Source: Turbatrix aceti (Eukaryota; Nematoda; Chromadorea; Rhabditida; Panagrolaimidae). Taken from it: 64,000 bases of DNA. A program made the translations under genes and the position numbers. Shown one piece after another: positions 44,501-57,400 of this stretch. The notes below the pieces were generated by a model. It searched no databases. It was not told the DNA's origin and saw only the letters and a list, made by a program, of their open reading frames with translations. Numbering within the stretch: the first letter of the stretch is position 1; the number at the start of each line of letters is the position of its first letter. The stretch is from NCBI GenBank assembly GCA_963969345.1, contig OZ017769.1, positions 6,699,725-6,763,724 of the forward strand. The letters are read 5' to 3'.

Positions 44501-45348
44501 ATGTCGCGCTCAAACTCGACTCGGTGCTGATGTGGCCGGTGCAGAGGCTTTTCAAGTACGGCCTGCTGCTCAAGAGACTCATCGAACTCGCGCCCTACGA
44601 AATCGCCGAGATCCGCGACGTCGCGGAGAGCGTCGGCGCCATCACGACTTACGCCAATGATTACATCAAGCTGCTCGCATTCGAGGACTTCAGGAATCAT
44701 CAGATCACAGAGTTTGTCATGACGGATGAGTTCATCGTGACCGAGCCCAAGCGAATGTTCAAGCGGGAGAAGGATTATCAGGTCTTTCTTTTTGAAAACA
44801 ACCTCATTCTGGCGAAGAAAGAGCGCGACGAGACCGGCACGCATTACTGCTTCAAGGATCGCATTATGGTAACTCAGCTCTTTTTTTTTGTTATGCGCGA
44901 ATAAAAATTTTTCTATTTCTTTCAGCTCAACGACGTGTACGTAGTGGAGCACGTGGACAGCTCCAACATCAAATTCGGCCTCCGGAGACAGTCGCCGAGC
45001 ACTTCGGCGACCACAGACAATACTTTCATCTTCCGCGCGGATTCTGAACGCACGCAGCAGCGCTGGGTGAAGACGCTCCGTAATCTGATGGCGCCGTTCG
45101 TCGGCCTGCCGGGCAAGAAGTCGAGCACTTCGCTCGGAGGCGCCTCGCTCGGCTTTAGCGACAACTCGGCCTCTCCCGTATCGTCCAATCGGAATTCGCG
45201 CGCCTCCCGCGACAGCTACGACTTTGTCGGTGCAGCGGGCGCCACGGAGAACACGGCACCCCTCAACAGCAATAACAACAAGGCCTTCCAGCTGTCCAAC
45301 GTCGGTGTCGGCGTCGGGGACCCTCCCCCGTCCCCGCACTGTCCCTAA
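38521..45348 (+). CDS. unc-73: Trio/UNC-73-like Rho-family GEF with one DH-PH module
   Basis: Exons: 38521-38717, 38921-40863, 40911-41167, 41217-41720, 41771-42280, 42468-42763, about 43350-44057, 44286-44868 and 44926-45348, giving about 1806 residues. The acceptor of the 43350 exon is my choice among several (it keeps frame and follows a pyrimidine-rich TCTGATAG). Domains: N-terminal Sec14/CRAL-TRIO-like region (RPVIFFPSR, NGFIFIIGTRKG, YVIKPDNFF), a long series of spectrin-type helical repeats, an acidic/proline-rich linker (DDEFYDEEDF), a Dbl-homology domain (FELIDGEKKYIDVL ... VLMWPVQRLFKYGLLLKRL) and a PH domain (QVFLFENNLILAKKE ... FRADSERTQQRWVKTL). Trio family GEFs load GTP on Rac/RhoG and guide axons and migrating cells. 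The frame ends soon after PH, so the second GEF, SH3 and kinase parts of long Trio forms are absent here. It converges with cyclophilin E, 105 bp between stops. Confidence 0.85.
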
Positions 45349-45453
45349 CCCTCAAAACACGCTCCTCCGTGCCCGGTACTTTTTGCCTTCGATGTGTTTT
45401 CCCAGAGATACGGCATCTTCATGTGTGTACATAAACTTAGAGAGATCACAAAT

Positions 45454-46540
45454 TCATGAGGCTTCTTCGATCTGGCCGCACTCGCTGATGACGACCTGGG
45501 CGGTGGGCTTGCCGGCGGTCGTGCCCTTCTCCTCGATCTGTCGGACCACATTCATGCCTTCCTGGACGTGGCCGAAGACGACGTGCTTGCCGTCGAGCCA
45601 CGGCGTGACCTCCGTCGTGATGAAGAACTGCGAGCCGTTCGTGTTGGGACCGCAGTTGGCCATGGAGAGGAGACCCGGCATGACGTGCTTCAGATTGAAG
45701 TTTTCATCGTTGAATTTGCTGCCGTAGATCGATTTTCCTCCCGTGCCGTCGCCTTTTGTGAAATCCCCGCCTTGGATCATGAATTTGGGGATGATTCTGT
45801 GCATTACGGATCCTACAGACAAATAATAAGTGAATTCATGAAAAAAATAAAAATGCAAACCTTCGTAGCCGAAACCCTTCTCACCGGTGCACAGTGACCT
45901 AAAATTCTCGGCCGTCTTCGGGACGATGTCTGATCGCAGGACAAACACTATCCTGCCCACATATCTGCAAAAAAACACATAAAAACCCAAAAAACTGCAT
46001 AAAACCCACCTGGCTCCAATTTTGATGCCAAAATAGACGCGAGGCAACTTGATCTCAGGCCCGGCAGCGGGTTTTTCTTTCGGCGCGTTCGACGCATCCG
46101 CCCCGGCCTCCGCATCGCCGCCAGCTTCCTCTTCCCCGTCAGCCGCTCCTCCGCCGCCGCCGTACTTCTTCAGCCACTCGTTGTCCGCCCAGACAGGTCG
46201 ACTGCTGCCCTCGGTCGCCTTCGGCGGTCGCGCGAAGCTGCAGTGAACGGTCCTGCCGAACAGCTCGCTCTGATGCATGTTATCCAGCGCGGCAGCCGCA
46301 TCCTCGGTCAGTGAAAACTCGACGAACCTGAAAGAAACGTTGGGATGAGGGATAAAGGGGAAAAACTCACGCAAAGCCTCTGTGCTTGCCGGATTCGTTG
46401 TTGAGCGGCAAAGTGACGCCCGCCAGCTCGCCGAACGTGATAAACGCGGCCGTCAGCAGCTTTTCGTCCACCTCCGGAGCCAGACCGCCAACGTAGAGGA
46501 TCTTCTTCCTGTTGCTCGAATAATTAGCACCAGCAACCAT
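45454..46540 (-). CDS. ppie: Cyclophilin E-like peptidyl-prolyl isomerase with RRM (316 aa)
   Basis: Four exons on the minus strand: 46540-46371, 46327-46010, 45964-45861 and 45812-45454, all in frame. The N-terminal half is an RNA-recognition motif ([26 protein letters not shown] as RNP1). A Gly/Ala/Glu-rich linker follows. The C-terminal half is a cyclophilin domain with the conserved runs [36 protein letters not shown] and [14 protein letters not shown]-type proteins are nuclear and associate with spliceosomes; the cyclophilin fold catalyses proline cis-trans isomerisation. Length is close to the usual 301. I chose the ATG at 46540 because it places the RRM near the N-terminus as in the family; the frame stays open upstream to 46669. 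C. elegans would call this type a cyn/cyp gene. Confidence 0.92.
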
Positions 46541-47127
46541 AATTCCAGGATATTTGGAGAACTCGAGTTTGGAAAGAGTTCTTTTTTTCTCGCTTTTGGC
46601 GTTAACTTTTTTTAGTGCGCGTTTGGCGACTGTTTGGCAAAGTGTGACAGTGCTTTTTTTCAATTTCATTTGAAATTCATTAATTAACGAATCTTGTTTT
46701 TATCGTTTTAGAAAAAATACGTAACTAATTGCTTATTAAAAACTCGTGGTCTTAGCTTTAACAAGGAAATGTGACGGTGAAAGTGGCGGAATGCTTATTA
46801 CCGCCCAGAAAAGACAGCGGAGCAAGTCTTTTTCTGAAATGGCACCTCTGTTGACTCGGCATTGTTATCGGATGGCGGTCGGCAGCCGATGCAACTCGAC
46901 TCCCCGTGCCTCGAGGCGGCTAACAAAGGTCGCGCACAGGAGAGACAGGTAACCGAATCGGACGGAGCTCGTTAGCGGCATGACACGTAGGCCGTGCTAC
47001 CAATTAAATTGTAGCCTTGTCTGTTGTTTACCTTCTGCATGCCAGATAGCTCCTCGAAATGCTTCTGCCAACGCGCTAGGACAGTGTCAAACTTCTTCCA
47101 AGGTTCGGGCAACACTTGAAGAACTTC
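46541..47127. other. Divergent intergenic region, cyclophilin E and nuclear receptor
   Basis: About 590 bp between two start codons pointing apart. It should contain both promoters. The part near 46600-46740 is T/A-rich. I see no further gene or clear motif. Confidence 0.45.
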
Positions 47128-48268
47128 ATGGGTAAGGATTTACGGCTTCTGTCTTGTCTCGAAGAGAATTACAGTGTACTGTGCCGGATTTCAGGGCGCC
47201 AAGCTGCCGCGACAGAAGCCTGCCAGATCTGCGGAGATCGGAGTTTTGGTCGTCATTACGGTCTGTGGACGTGCGATGGGTGTTCGTGTTTTTTCAAACG
47301 CAGCATCCGGCGAAATATCAAATATGTCTGTATCAGTGAGTTTCCTGATCAATTTTTTTCTTCGCTGCGGGACACAACAACAACTGTGCCATCGTTTCAG
47401 CAGGGGACAACAACTGTGTCATTGACAAAACTCGCCGCAACTGGTGCCCTTCCTGCCGATTACGGTAGGTCATGCATGCTTTGTTAATCGCGCCAATTTT
47501 TTCTGATTTCGTTTCAGGAAATGCTTGTCAATGGACATGAACCGGGAATGTGAGTTCCCCCCGTTCCTGCCTGTCCAGAGATTTTTTTTTCATTTTTCAG
47601 CGGTTCAAAAAGAGCGCGGACCCCGGCGGAAGCAGGGCCCAGCTGCCAGGCCGTCACCCAGCTTCCTGGAGATCCTGTCGGCGCCGGCGCTGTCATCTTC
47701 CACCCCGGCGCCGGCGCCGGTGTCGGCGTCAGAGCTCCTGCACGACGGATTGCTGCTGTCAGCCCTGACCGCCACCGCCAAGACGCCTCTCCTCGCCGGT
47801 CTCGGGCCCGAGGCGCTCAGCGCGGTGCTGCGAGCCACCTGGCTCCACGCCTTCGTCATCCACCTCGCCGGCATCAAGCCCAGCCAGCGGGAACTCATCC
47901 TTCACTCCTGTCCTGATCTCCAGGGCTTTCTACCGACCAACTTGCCCGTAGCCGATCCAGAGGAAGTGCGTCTCATGCTGGGCACCGTCTTTTGCCTGCT
48001 CGGCGGTGCCTACGGCTGTCTTTCCTTCGCCGAGCCCCTCGCGCCGGTCTACAGCGCCTGGCTTGGGCGGCATATTTCCACGTTCTACGCCAAGGACGAC
48101 CCCGAGGGCAGACTCGCGGGTCTCGTCGGGGTCATCAACCTGGTATCCGTCCTCCCGGTCGATGCCCTGTCCGCTCAGGTCAGGAACCTCTTTGTCCTGG
48201 ACCCCGCCCTGGTGGTAGCCTTCGTCGTCCTCGGAAACGCCCCTCTTCCGCCCCCGGCGCTCAAATGA
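47128..48268 (+). CDS. NR2E-like nuclear receptor (302 aa)
   Basis: Five exons: 47128-47131, 47195-47335, 47401-47464, 47518-47549 and 47601-48268. The DNA-binding domain starts almost at the N-terminus: zinc module 1 is CQICG ... [14 protein letters not shown], and module 2 is [19 protein letters not shown]. The stretch [13 protein letters not shown] after it is characteristic of the NR2E group (Tailless/PNR/HR83 relatives). The P-box CDGCS sets half-site choice. A proline/serine/alanine hinge leads to a ligand-binding-type helical region (about 95-300) that is short and only weakly like the family. The start codon is the only ATG in frame and sits in a 4-base coding exon end, so an alternative 5' exon cannot be excluded. 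It is a predicted nuclear transcription factor. It converges with talin, stops 209 bp apart; AATAAA lies at 48326-48331. Confidence 0.82.
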
Positions 48269-48325
48269 CATGGTTTATGTGGTTAACGAAATGGCAGGAG
48301 GCTACGACAACCGACAAAGAAAGAG

Positions 48326-48331
48326 AATAAA
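48326..48331 (+). promoter_or_regulatory. Polyadenylation signal of the nuclear receptor gene
   Basis: AATAAA 57 bp downstream of the receptor stop and before the talin stop on the other strand. Confidence 0.6.
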
Positions 48332-48477
48332 GATATGGGGTGAGCTAGTTATCGTTTTCTGCGTGGTGATTAAAGTCAGCATCTTTGGCGAGAACGGGAA
48401 TAGTTCGTGGGTAAGGCACGCGTGGGGATGGATGGACACTTTGTATTTGACAGGACATGTGGCAGGGCAGGGGGTTG

Positions 48478-51400
48478 TTAGAGGTCTTCGGGGGTCTGTC
48501 CGCGTTCGTAGCGGCTCTTATTGATGGCCGCGAGTCTGTTTCGGGCCTCGTAGAGCTCGCGTTCTTTTCGGATGACGGCTTCTTGCGCGTCCATGACCTG
48601 CGCGATGCCGGAGACCATGCGCTGGCTGATGACAAACTCCCGGTCGTCCTGGGGCACGGCCTGTCGCGCGGCGGCTACGAGATGCTCGGTGGCGATCTTG
48701 ACGGCGTGGCCCGCGGACTGCAATCGCTGCTTGGCGACGCTGTTGATGTCGCTCTTGACGCGGCAGGCGATGAGGAGGTGCGCGGTCGAGGCGGCTACGT
48801 GCTTTGCGGCGCTGATGAGTTTCTCCTCCGAGCCATGGCCCTGGACGAGAGCGTTTGCGGCCTCGCAGAGCTGCTGTACGGCGGCTGCGACGGTTCGGGC
48901 GGCACTGATGAGGCCCTCGGACCACTGGTAGTCGGAGGAAGAAGCCAGCTGACCACCGGTCACGGTCGGTGGACGGGGGTCGAGGCGGCCTTGGGCGACG
49001 AGTTCGCGCTGAGCCTCGGACGCGGCCTTGACGAGCAGCTGCACCGCCGAGGCAATCGATCTCGCTGCCGAGAGTATTTGGCCGTCGAACGAGAGATCAT
49101 CGCCTCCTGCTGCCTGCAAAGTCACAATGGGGTAATTAATTGGCCACAACATTTATTTCAACAACGTTCGTTCGTTTCCACACTATTGAAACGAGGGAAA
49201 AAAATGCAAATCTAAGGGCCGCAGCGGCGCGAAGGGACTTCCTAATGCAGGCGCCGCACCCATCGATCCGTCTAGCCTCCCCCCCCTTCCCAGACAAGCA
49301 CGAAGACGATGACAGATGCAGAAACACCACACCACACAGATTATAACCCACCGACAAGGCAGTTAATTGCAATTTGCTGCGTTAAGCGACAGTCGGGTTA
49401 GGTTAGCTGTTTGTTTGTTGCCAACGACCCCTGCCTTGACGCCACACATCCCAGCCGAGTCTAGTTCGTGGATTTGGATACGTCAGGCATGCTGGTTGGA
49501 TTATAAGCACAACCCAAGAATACCAGACATATCAAAACCACAAACAGACAACAAAGGAGAATGGCCCAAAGACAGTTGGGGTCGGCGTAGACGTAGAACA
49601 CAGTAGTCAATATCATGGCAGTAGTCAGTCAGTCCTCCGCACAAGCACAGTAGCCCGGGGAGTAGTCTGGCAGGCGGGACTGTGCAGGGAATAAGCTGGT
49701 GCAGCAGCAGCAGCAGTAATGAACAACAACGGCAACCTGAGCCGTGGCGCCACGGCACATTAGTTCGATTCTCCGGGCGGTGGCGGTGGCGGCGTGCAAG
49801 CAGAAAGACAAGCCGTGGGTTGTTAGTAGGCCGGACGACGACGACGATGACGACGACACACCACAAAAAGAGAGGAGTCCCCCGCGACGGTTTCTTCGGA
49901 TACCCATCCATCCCCGCAACAAGCCGTCACTATCGTCGTCGTCGCCGCCGTCGTCGGGAAGAAAGGAGCCAGTGGCCCGGACAACCAACAACCAGCCAAC
50001 ACCGGCGACGACTACGACGGCGGCGGCCCGTTCAAAAATGCATGAAAGCACCGGGATCCCTCTTCGGAGGGCGCCTTCCTTCGACAAAGTACTGCCCTGG
50101 CAAATAAAACGTACTACTAGCCACCGAGCGAAGGCGCTTCTCTCCTCTTGGGAGGAGGCAGCGCCCCACTTACATGCCAATCTACTCTCCCATTCCGGGC
50201 ACTTTTCTAAACACGTTAACTACCGGATGCGTGTTTTTGCATTTTTCATGCGACACAAAAAAAGAGACAAAAATTGGAAGCGACAACCGGCGCCGATTGG
50301 TCTCGGCTGCTGGCAAAAAGCAGCGAGAGGAGGAGGAGGACAAAAATGAATAGCAGTACATAGCAGGACGAGCGCCCCGTCCTCCCGGTTAAAGCACGAC
50401 CGAGACGAGGAGAAAGGAGGCTTCTGCCGCCTGGCCAGCGGCTGTCGGCAATTTTTGGGGAAAGGATACAACAACTACCGCCGCTGTGTGCCTCTTCTTT
50501 TGGCCCGCCGGTCGGTCGGTTGTGACGACCGAACGACGAGATGCTGCTTGCCTCATCTCCCTCCTCCCGACCGACCAATAACCCCTCCTCCCATCAACCA
50601 GTCCAGTCGAGTCGACGACGACTACGCGCCCCGGCCCGGCCGCAGGCAGGCAGGCACGCAGTCAGCGCGCCCGGCATAGCAAACAATTTTTCGACAACTG
50701 GACCGGAAAAAGCCCTGGACACAGCCTGCGCCGCGACGCGACTACTACTATAACAACATTTCTCTCTCTCTCGCCGTGCTACCCGCTGCTGCCGCTTCTT
50801 TCACTCCCACCCCCCCCCCCCCTCCTCTAAACTCGCACAGAACTCAGAAAATTGACGAAACTGACGACTACGGGCCGAAATCCCGACAACAGCTATTTTC
50901 AGAAGACTACGAAAACTACGCCCCGTCTCATTCCGTGCATTTCCGGGAGTCTTCCGTTGCGAAGGAACAAACGAACGAACTCGGAGGGCACGGGCTGCGG
51001 CAGCTATAGCCTTCCTTCTCTCAAATCACAGCCAGCCGGTGACAGACATCCGGGTCGCTTCCCGTCTGCGCAACTCGTCCGGCTCGGCTCGCAGCTGACG
51101 GTCGACCCGTCGAGACCGGTACTCACCCCGGCTCATTATAAAACAAAACAAAACATGAACGAACGATTGCTGCGGCGGCGGTGGTCGTACTACAATGGCA
51201 GGCGAGCGCGACAGTCAATGCATGATGTATCCGGATGAATAAGCAAACGCCAAACGACGAGACCAGACCGGCAGGCAGCGCGAACAGACTCCAAGTGTCC
51301 TCGTTTTGCAAGTTCAAACAAGACTAAACTGTCTGTGCTGCCCTCGGTGGTGTCGGGCTTCCTCCAGGCGGCATGGGCATGGAGGAGGGGGCGGGTCCGG

Positions 51401-54400
51401 CCTAGGAATGGCAGGCGGCGGTCGTCGGTGGCAAGGCAATGAACAATGGTCCCGCGGGTCACGACGGAGACCAACCGAGAGTGCACTGTGCTGACTGACC
51501 GAATGCTGCTGCTTCTTCGGAGTCCCCCGGCAGCCAGCAACGAGGGAGAATGGCAATTTCAATGCGTGCTTCGCAGAGCGTAGCGCAATGCCATCAGCCT
51601 AGTGCCGTGCCTCCTCCCCGTGGTACAGTAAGTGCCCCATCCAGACGGCCGTCGTCTTGCCGGCAAATTGAAGTGAGTGTCTTGCCCCGGGAAGACAAGA
51701 CAAGACAGCCCCGGCGGGCGACAGACTCAGATTCGATTCGCCCAAACTTTGAAAAAAATACCTCGCAGCGCACCCAGAAGACATCGACAACGACAACGCC
51801 GGCGGAGACCACCGAGCCCGGCGCTTTCGCCCGACTCTCGCGGAACGAACAAATGCCGGCCTAAACCAGCTGCCAGAAAGAACTACGCCGGCAAAGTTAT
51901 CGGTCATGCGGCGGCGGCCGGAGGAGGCAAGAGAATTAAGCCCGGGAAGACGAAGAAGAGATTGCCAGCGCTGCTAGCTGCAGGGATTGTGTCTGAAGCG
52001 TCGGGCGCGTTCGTTCTCCCCTCCCTTTCCCTCGAAAAACAGAAACAGCCTGTCGGGCCCAGCGTAGACGGCATAAAAAGCCAACAACTAACAAGAACTA
52101 CCGTAGTTGGCCGTAACTACTCGGGAAATCCATTCAGTCAACGGCGAAGACGTCGACTAGCGCGTCACTTGCAGAAGCCGGCCCTGACAGCCCGAAAAAA
52201 TCGTTTGCGCTCGTAGTTCTCCCCGATGCTAACAGGCCCACAGAAAAAATAAATGCAATCTTGCTGCTGGCGCTGTTGGTTGGGACGCTTATGACTTTAG
52301 CAGAGGAATGAACGTAAGAACGAACATCTCTCGCCCCGCTCTTTTGATTGGCAATAAAACGCAAACGGGAACGTCATGGGGCAAGCACCCGAACCCCGGG
52401 CAACGAAAGAAAAAAGTTGCCCGGGAAATGTAATGGAAAGCAGGGGACAGTAATAGTGCAGTGCCATTGTTAGACCCCATCAAGGGAGGGCAGACAATAA
52501 TTCCCGGGCCCCCTCCTGTATAAACAAAAGCTCATAGAAAGAATGAAGGCACAACTCACCCCGAGACTCTGTTGCTGGTACTCACGAGGCTTAAGCGCCG
52601 CAAGTTTGACGGTTGCTGCTTCGATGGAGCTCGCGGCGCCGAGCAATTCATTTTCGGCCGCTTTTGTGGGATCAAGTGCAGCAGCGGACGATGCAGCGTG
52701 CCGGGAAGCATCTGCCTGCAGCCATTCGTCCGATTTGAGCTGTTCGCTGCATGAGATTACATCGCCGACAAGCTGAAAAACAACCATCCCATCAAAACGG
52801 ATAACTTTTGCTTCCTCTCTCTCCCGACAGCACCCCAGCGCCGCCAGACAGGCTGACGGCAATTTGAATTTTTGAAGGATTATGCTTGTTGATGCATTGC
52901 ACCCTTGAGAGCACAACTGACCACGTTTCGGCACTTCACATGCATCTCGATACGATGCCTACTGTGCCGACCAAAGCTATAGCCGCATCTAATCAAAATG
53001 AAAGTATCCAAGCATTAAAAATAGTTACGGCTATCCTTTTATGGTATAAAAACACCAAAGTGATACGCGGGCAATAAATTAGTTTCCAATTTTTTTTGCG
53101 ACTGCGAACCAAAAAGCAATTTTATGAACTTACTGCAGAATCAGCGTCGGTGAATTGCACCTACAAACACCAGAGAACCGGCCATAAACTTCCCTGTGCA
53201 GGAAATAAATAATGGAAATCAATTCGAAGATTCGTCATTTCAGTGCAACGCAAATGAGCGCCACCACAAAAGATCACAAAATAGGATAAAAACTTTAGTG
53301 AGGCAAATATAACTTTGTTGTCCGCACCTAATTTCGTTGCGAGAACACCAGATGTTATCAAAAGTGAAAAGTGCGTGCAGGCGCGTAAAACTTTTCATTG
53401 CATCCATATTTTTGAGAAATTTTGAGAAATGTGGGCTTACCTTAACGACTTCCTGAGCGGCGAAATGGAGAGCATTTTTGCGTTGTGTGTCGGTGGGCTG
53501 CTGGATGAGAGAGTAAAGTGTGACGAGGAGCTGTTTCACCTGGATGGCGACGTCGCGTCCGGCGTTGAGCGTTCTGTACTTGAGTTCCGCGTTGTCGGCG
53601 AGACCAGCCACCGATCTGGCGACGGTGAGGAGCTCGGCGACGGATTGTCTCGCGAGGTTGGCGGTCGCGATGATTTGTTCCTGGTCGAGGGAGGCTGCCG
53701 CGCCGCCGGCGCGCGTCGTGATTTCGCTGACGGCATTCGCGGCTCGGTGCACCTCATCCGGCGTCACAGGGGCCTTGGATGGAGGCTCATTGTTGTCAAA
53801 CTGCCGGACGGCGACATCGATTGCATTCATGGCGGCGTCGAGAGCATTGGTACCCCTGCTGCTGTGGTCTTCGACGGATTTTACGGTTTTTAGGAGGCCA
53901 GTGACGTTGGTCACCATCACCTTGGCTGCTTCCTTGAGCTGCACCATGGCCGGGTCGTTCGGATTTCGGCCAGAAGCGTTCTTGGTCGCCTGGATGAGGC
54001 CAGAGAGCGCAGCAGCCACGTCGCGGACCGCGTGGATGACGAGCACCTGTGATTCCGCGCTGTCTTCGCTCAGGTGCGCGGCGCCGTTTTTGACAGCGTC
54101 CGAGAGGTTTACAATGGATCGGACCGCGTTTTGCGCTGCGACGGCGAGCTGCTCCTGGTTAGAGGCGGCGCCGGCGACGAGACCCTTGGTATCCTCGATG
54201 AGGGCACGCGCGGTCTTGGCGATGATGTCCCGGTGGTTGGCAAAGTCCGGCTGGTCCGACTTGCCCGGCGCGAAGCTGGTATTCAACGAGCCGCACGTCG
54301 CGAACATGATAGTCGTGTCGAGATCGCCGATGATGCCGGAAACAGTGTTGACGGCATTGATGCAGGCCTGAGTGCCGCGGGAGCCTTCGTGGAGGGCGGC

Positions 54401-57400
54401 GAGGACTTCGCGCACGGCATCGACCACCCTGCGGGCAGCTGCGTCGAGGTTCGCCTGGATGGAGGGGTCTGTGGGATGAGCGCGGCGCTGGCCGGCCACC
54501 TTGACGAGATCGATGCTGAGTCCGCCGAGCTTCTGAACTGCGATTCGGAGGCGCTGGGCGATGGCTGGGGAAGCGAGGAGGCCGACTGCGATTTGGCTGT
54601 CCAGAGCGACCCGCTTGTAGGCTTCTGAGAGGGCTAGGGAGAGCTGTCCCAGGTAGTCGGCGGTCGCGGAGGGCATGTCAGTCGCGATGCGTTGGATCTC
54701 CTCCAAAGCGCCGATCATGCGGGTCTGAGCATCCGCAAAGGAGTCAGCTGCGCCGTGTTTGGCAGAGCTCTGGTCAGCGAGGGCGATAGAACGCGAAATA
54801 GTCTCGACCATGCCATGGATGCCACCCGACTCGGATTCCAGCACGTTAGCGTTGCGTTGGAGATCAATAAGTGCGTCGTGCAGCTGTTGGGCTGTCTCCT
54901 CAACAATTGTGTGGAGCTCCCGGGCTCGTGGGTTGCCAGCGCTGTCCTTGGTCGCGTAGAGCATCTGGAGTTCAGCCTCGGCGACCGTCTTGCACTGGTC
55001 AAAAAGGGACTGCTGCGTGGGGCTGTCGTAGGAGAGCGAGGCGGCCTGGATCGACGACTGGACGAGGGGCTCGACAATCGATATGTGCTCGCGAACGGTG
55101 TGCCCGATCTCCTCGGCACGCCTGGTCGCGGCTTCTCGGAGGGCTGGGATGCGCTCGATGAGGCTCTGACTCCCGGTGATGATTTGCTCGTGCACGCGGC
55201 GCTCTGAGATTGATGAGCGCGGGAGTTGTCCCTGGACAGCGGCGAGGCTGGCGTCGTCTACCTGCTTGATCATCTGGTTGAGCCGGTGGATAGCGCCGTC
55301 GAGCTCCGTTTGTCCCGGTGCGCCGTCGCGGATCGAGGTAACGAGGCGTTTGATGGATTCGCTGACGACCTTTGAGTTGTTCGCCAGGTGTTCCCAGGTC
55401 TTGGTGTCGCGGGGGCTGACTGCGAGGTCCTTGGACGTGCGAATCATCTCGCAGGACGCGTCCAGCATTTGGCGACCGGCCTGCAGGACGGGCGCTTGCA
55501 TCTCGAGTCCCGGGCCGCTGATACGGGCCTGCACGGGGGAGAACGATGGGTTGTCGATGAAGGTCTCCAGGTTGGAAGAAGCCAGGATGAGCTCCTCCGC
55601 GCGACTCGCAGTCTCGATCTTGTTCGCCTCTTCAAAGTTCTGGTCCAGCTGCTTGACGGCATTAATCAGGTGAGCGGTGGTCTCGGCAAGATTGTGGCCG
55701 CTGGTGATGAACCTCTGCTTCACGTTGGTCTGCTCGGTGTCCCGGATGTTCTTGTACGCGTCCCGGCACAGCTGCACAACGTGGCTGGTGTGGTGCGCGA
55801 TTTCGTTAGCGTCATCGAGAATCTCGGTGCGGTTGGCACGTCCGTCGCGGAGACGGCTAGCGGCCTGGGTGATGACGCGCAACGAGCGGGTCACTTCTTC
55901 GGTTTCAACAATAGCGCGTCTGCCTGGCTGGCTGCCGACCTGTCCGACACCAATGAGGTAAGCCGACTGTGCTGCGTCTTCTGCAAGCCCGCAGACAGCG
56001 CTCGCAGCAGTCTTGACTGATTCGCAGAGGCTGCGCGTGTCCTCGGACCTCGCGTGACGCGCGATACCGGTCATGCCCTCGCCGAGAAGTCGCGCACGCT
56101 CCGTCACCGACTCCAGAGATTCGTAAAAGCCATTGTGATTGATCGGGATCTGAGCCTGGTCGAGGACATGTCGCACTGACTGGATTTGACGCAGCGCGTT
56201 GTCGCACTCTCGGGCCCAGGGCGATTCCTGGCTCACGCGGTCCACAATGACGTTGACCACGTTCGCAAGAGCCCGGGTGCTCTGGTTGAGGGCCTGGGTG
56301 TGCGTCGCGTTCGCGGAATCGACGGCGGCTGAATGCAGGCGGACGAGGACGTTGATGGCTTCGTCGCGGGCGGCGTCCAGCTGCTGCCGGATGACATGGC
56401 GCTGGCGCTCGTCCGGTTCGGCCTGGATGTGCTGGGTGACGGCGTCGTGGAACTGTTTGTACGAGTAAACGAAGACTTCGACCGATCCCGCTTGTTGGGG
56501 GGCCTTGATCTTGGTCACAAGGTCGGAAGTCGATTCGATGAGCTTCGTGGCAACCTGGCGGAGGTCGATGGGCGGGAAGTGGGCCGCAATGGGGGTTGCG
56601 TCGATCTGGCGAATCTGACTGATGGCGACCTCGATGTGCGCGTTGTCGGGGATGCACGAAAGGGTCTTGCGGATGGAAACCGACACTTGTTTGGCCGCGT
56701 CGTCCAAGACAGCAGCCGAAGATTGTTCGCGGACCCGGTCAAAGACGCGTCCGGAATCGTGAACCACAGAACGCGCGTTGACGATAAAGTCGCGAACCGG
56801 AATGTCGCGCCTCGTAGCCGCCACGCCGTGCACCGAAGAGGTGAATGAGCGCAGGCTCTGCGAAGCTTCGACGGCGGCCTGACCGACGTGCTGGCGATCG
56901 TTGACGTTGGCAGCAGCAATGAGCTGCGCGAGACCGCTGCTAACTTCACGCGCCGCTTTGTGCAGGTTGCCGGAGACCCTGTCCGGCGCTTCCCCCGGTA
57001 ACGGTTGTAACGCGCCGATCTGTGAGGCACTGTCTATCTCGCGCAGCTCCTGGTCGAGCTCTCGTATGAGGTCTTCCGAGTGTTCGAGAGCCAACTCAAA
57101 ATTTTGCTGCTGGGCGTTGTTGAGGGCCACCCTCAGCTCGGCGAGGTGCGTCGAGAGTTCCTGGGTCGTAGTATGGAGGTGAGTCGCGATGTTCTGCTCC
57201 TGGACCTCCGGGACTACACGGCGAGAAGTCTCGACGAGTCGCTGGGCGGGGCGAATGAGCTGCGTCGTGTCCTGGATGAGGCTGGAATGAGCGCGAAAAC
57301 GCTCGGACGACGATTTGGCCTGCTGGGCGGTCTTGATGGATCCAATGACCGGCTTGATGTACTCGGCGGTCTCGGTGCACTCCTGGATGAAAGTCTCCGT

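Noticed and set aside
49501..52216. Numerous 100-200 codon frames on both strands in talin intron 3
   Set aside because: Low-complexity Arg/Ser/Pro-rich translations in all phases, typical of GC-rich non-coding DNA; no splice-consistent gene could be built.
53240..53440. Open frame extending the big talin exon by 66 codons to 53240
   Set aside because: A GT donor at 53440 (minus) followed by the in-frame exon at 52772 gives talin-like continuity (AAQEVVK then LVGDVISC); the extension is AT-rich intron sequence.
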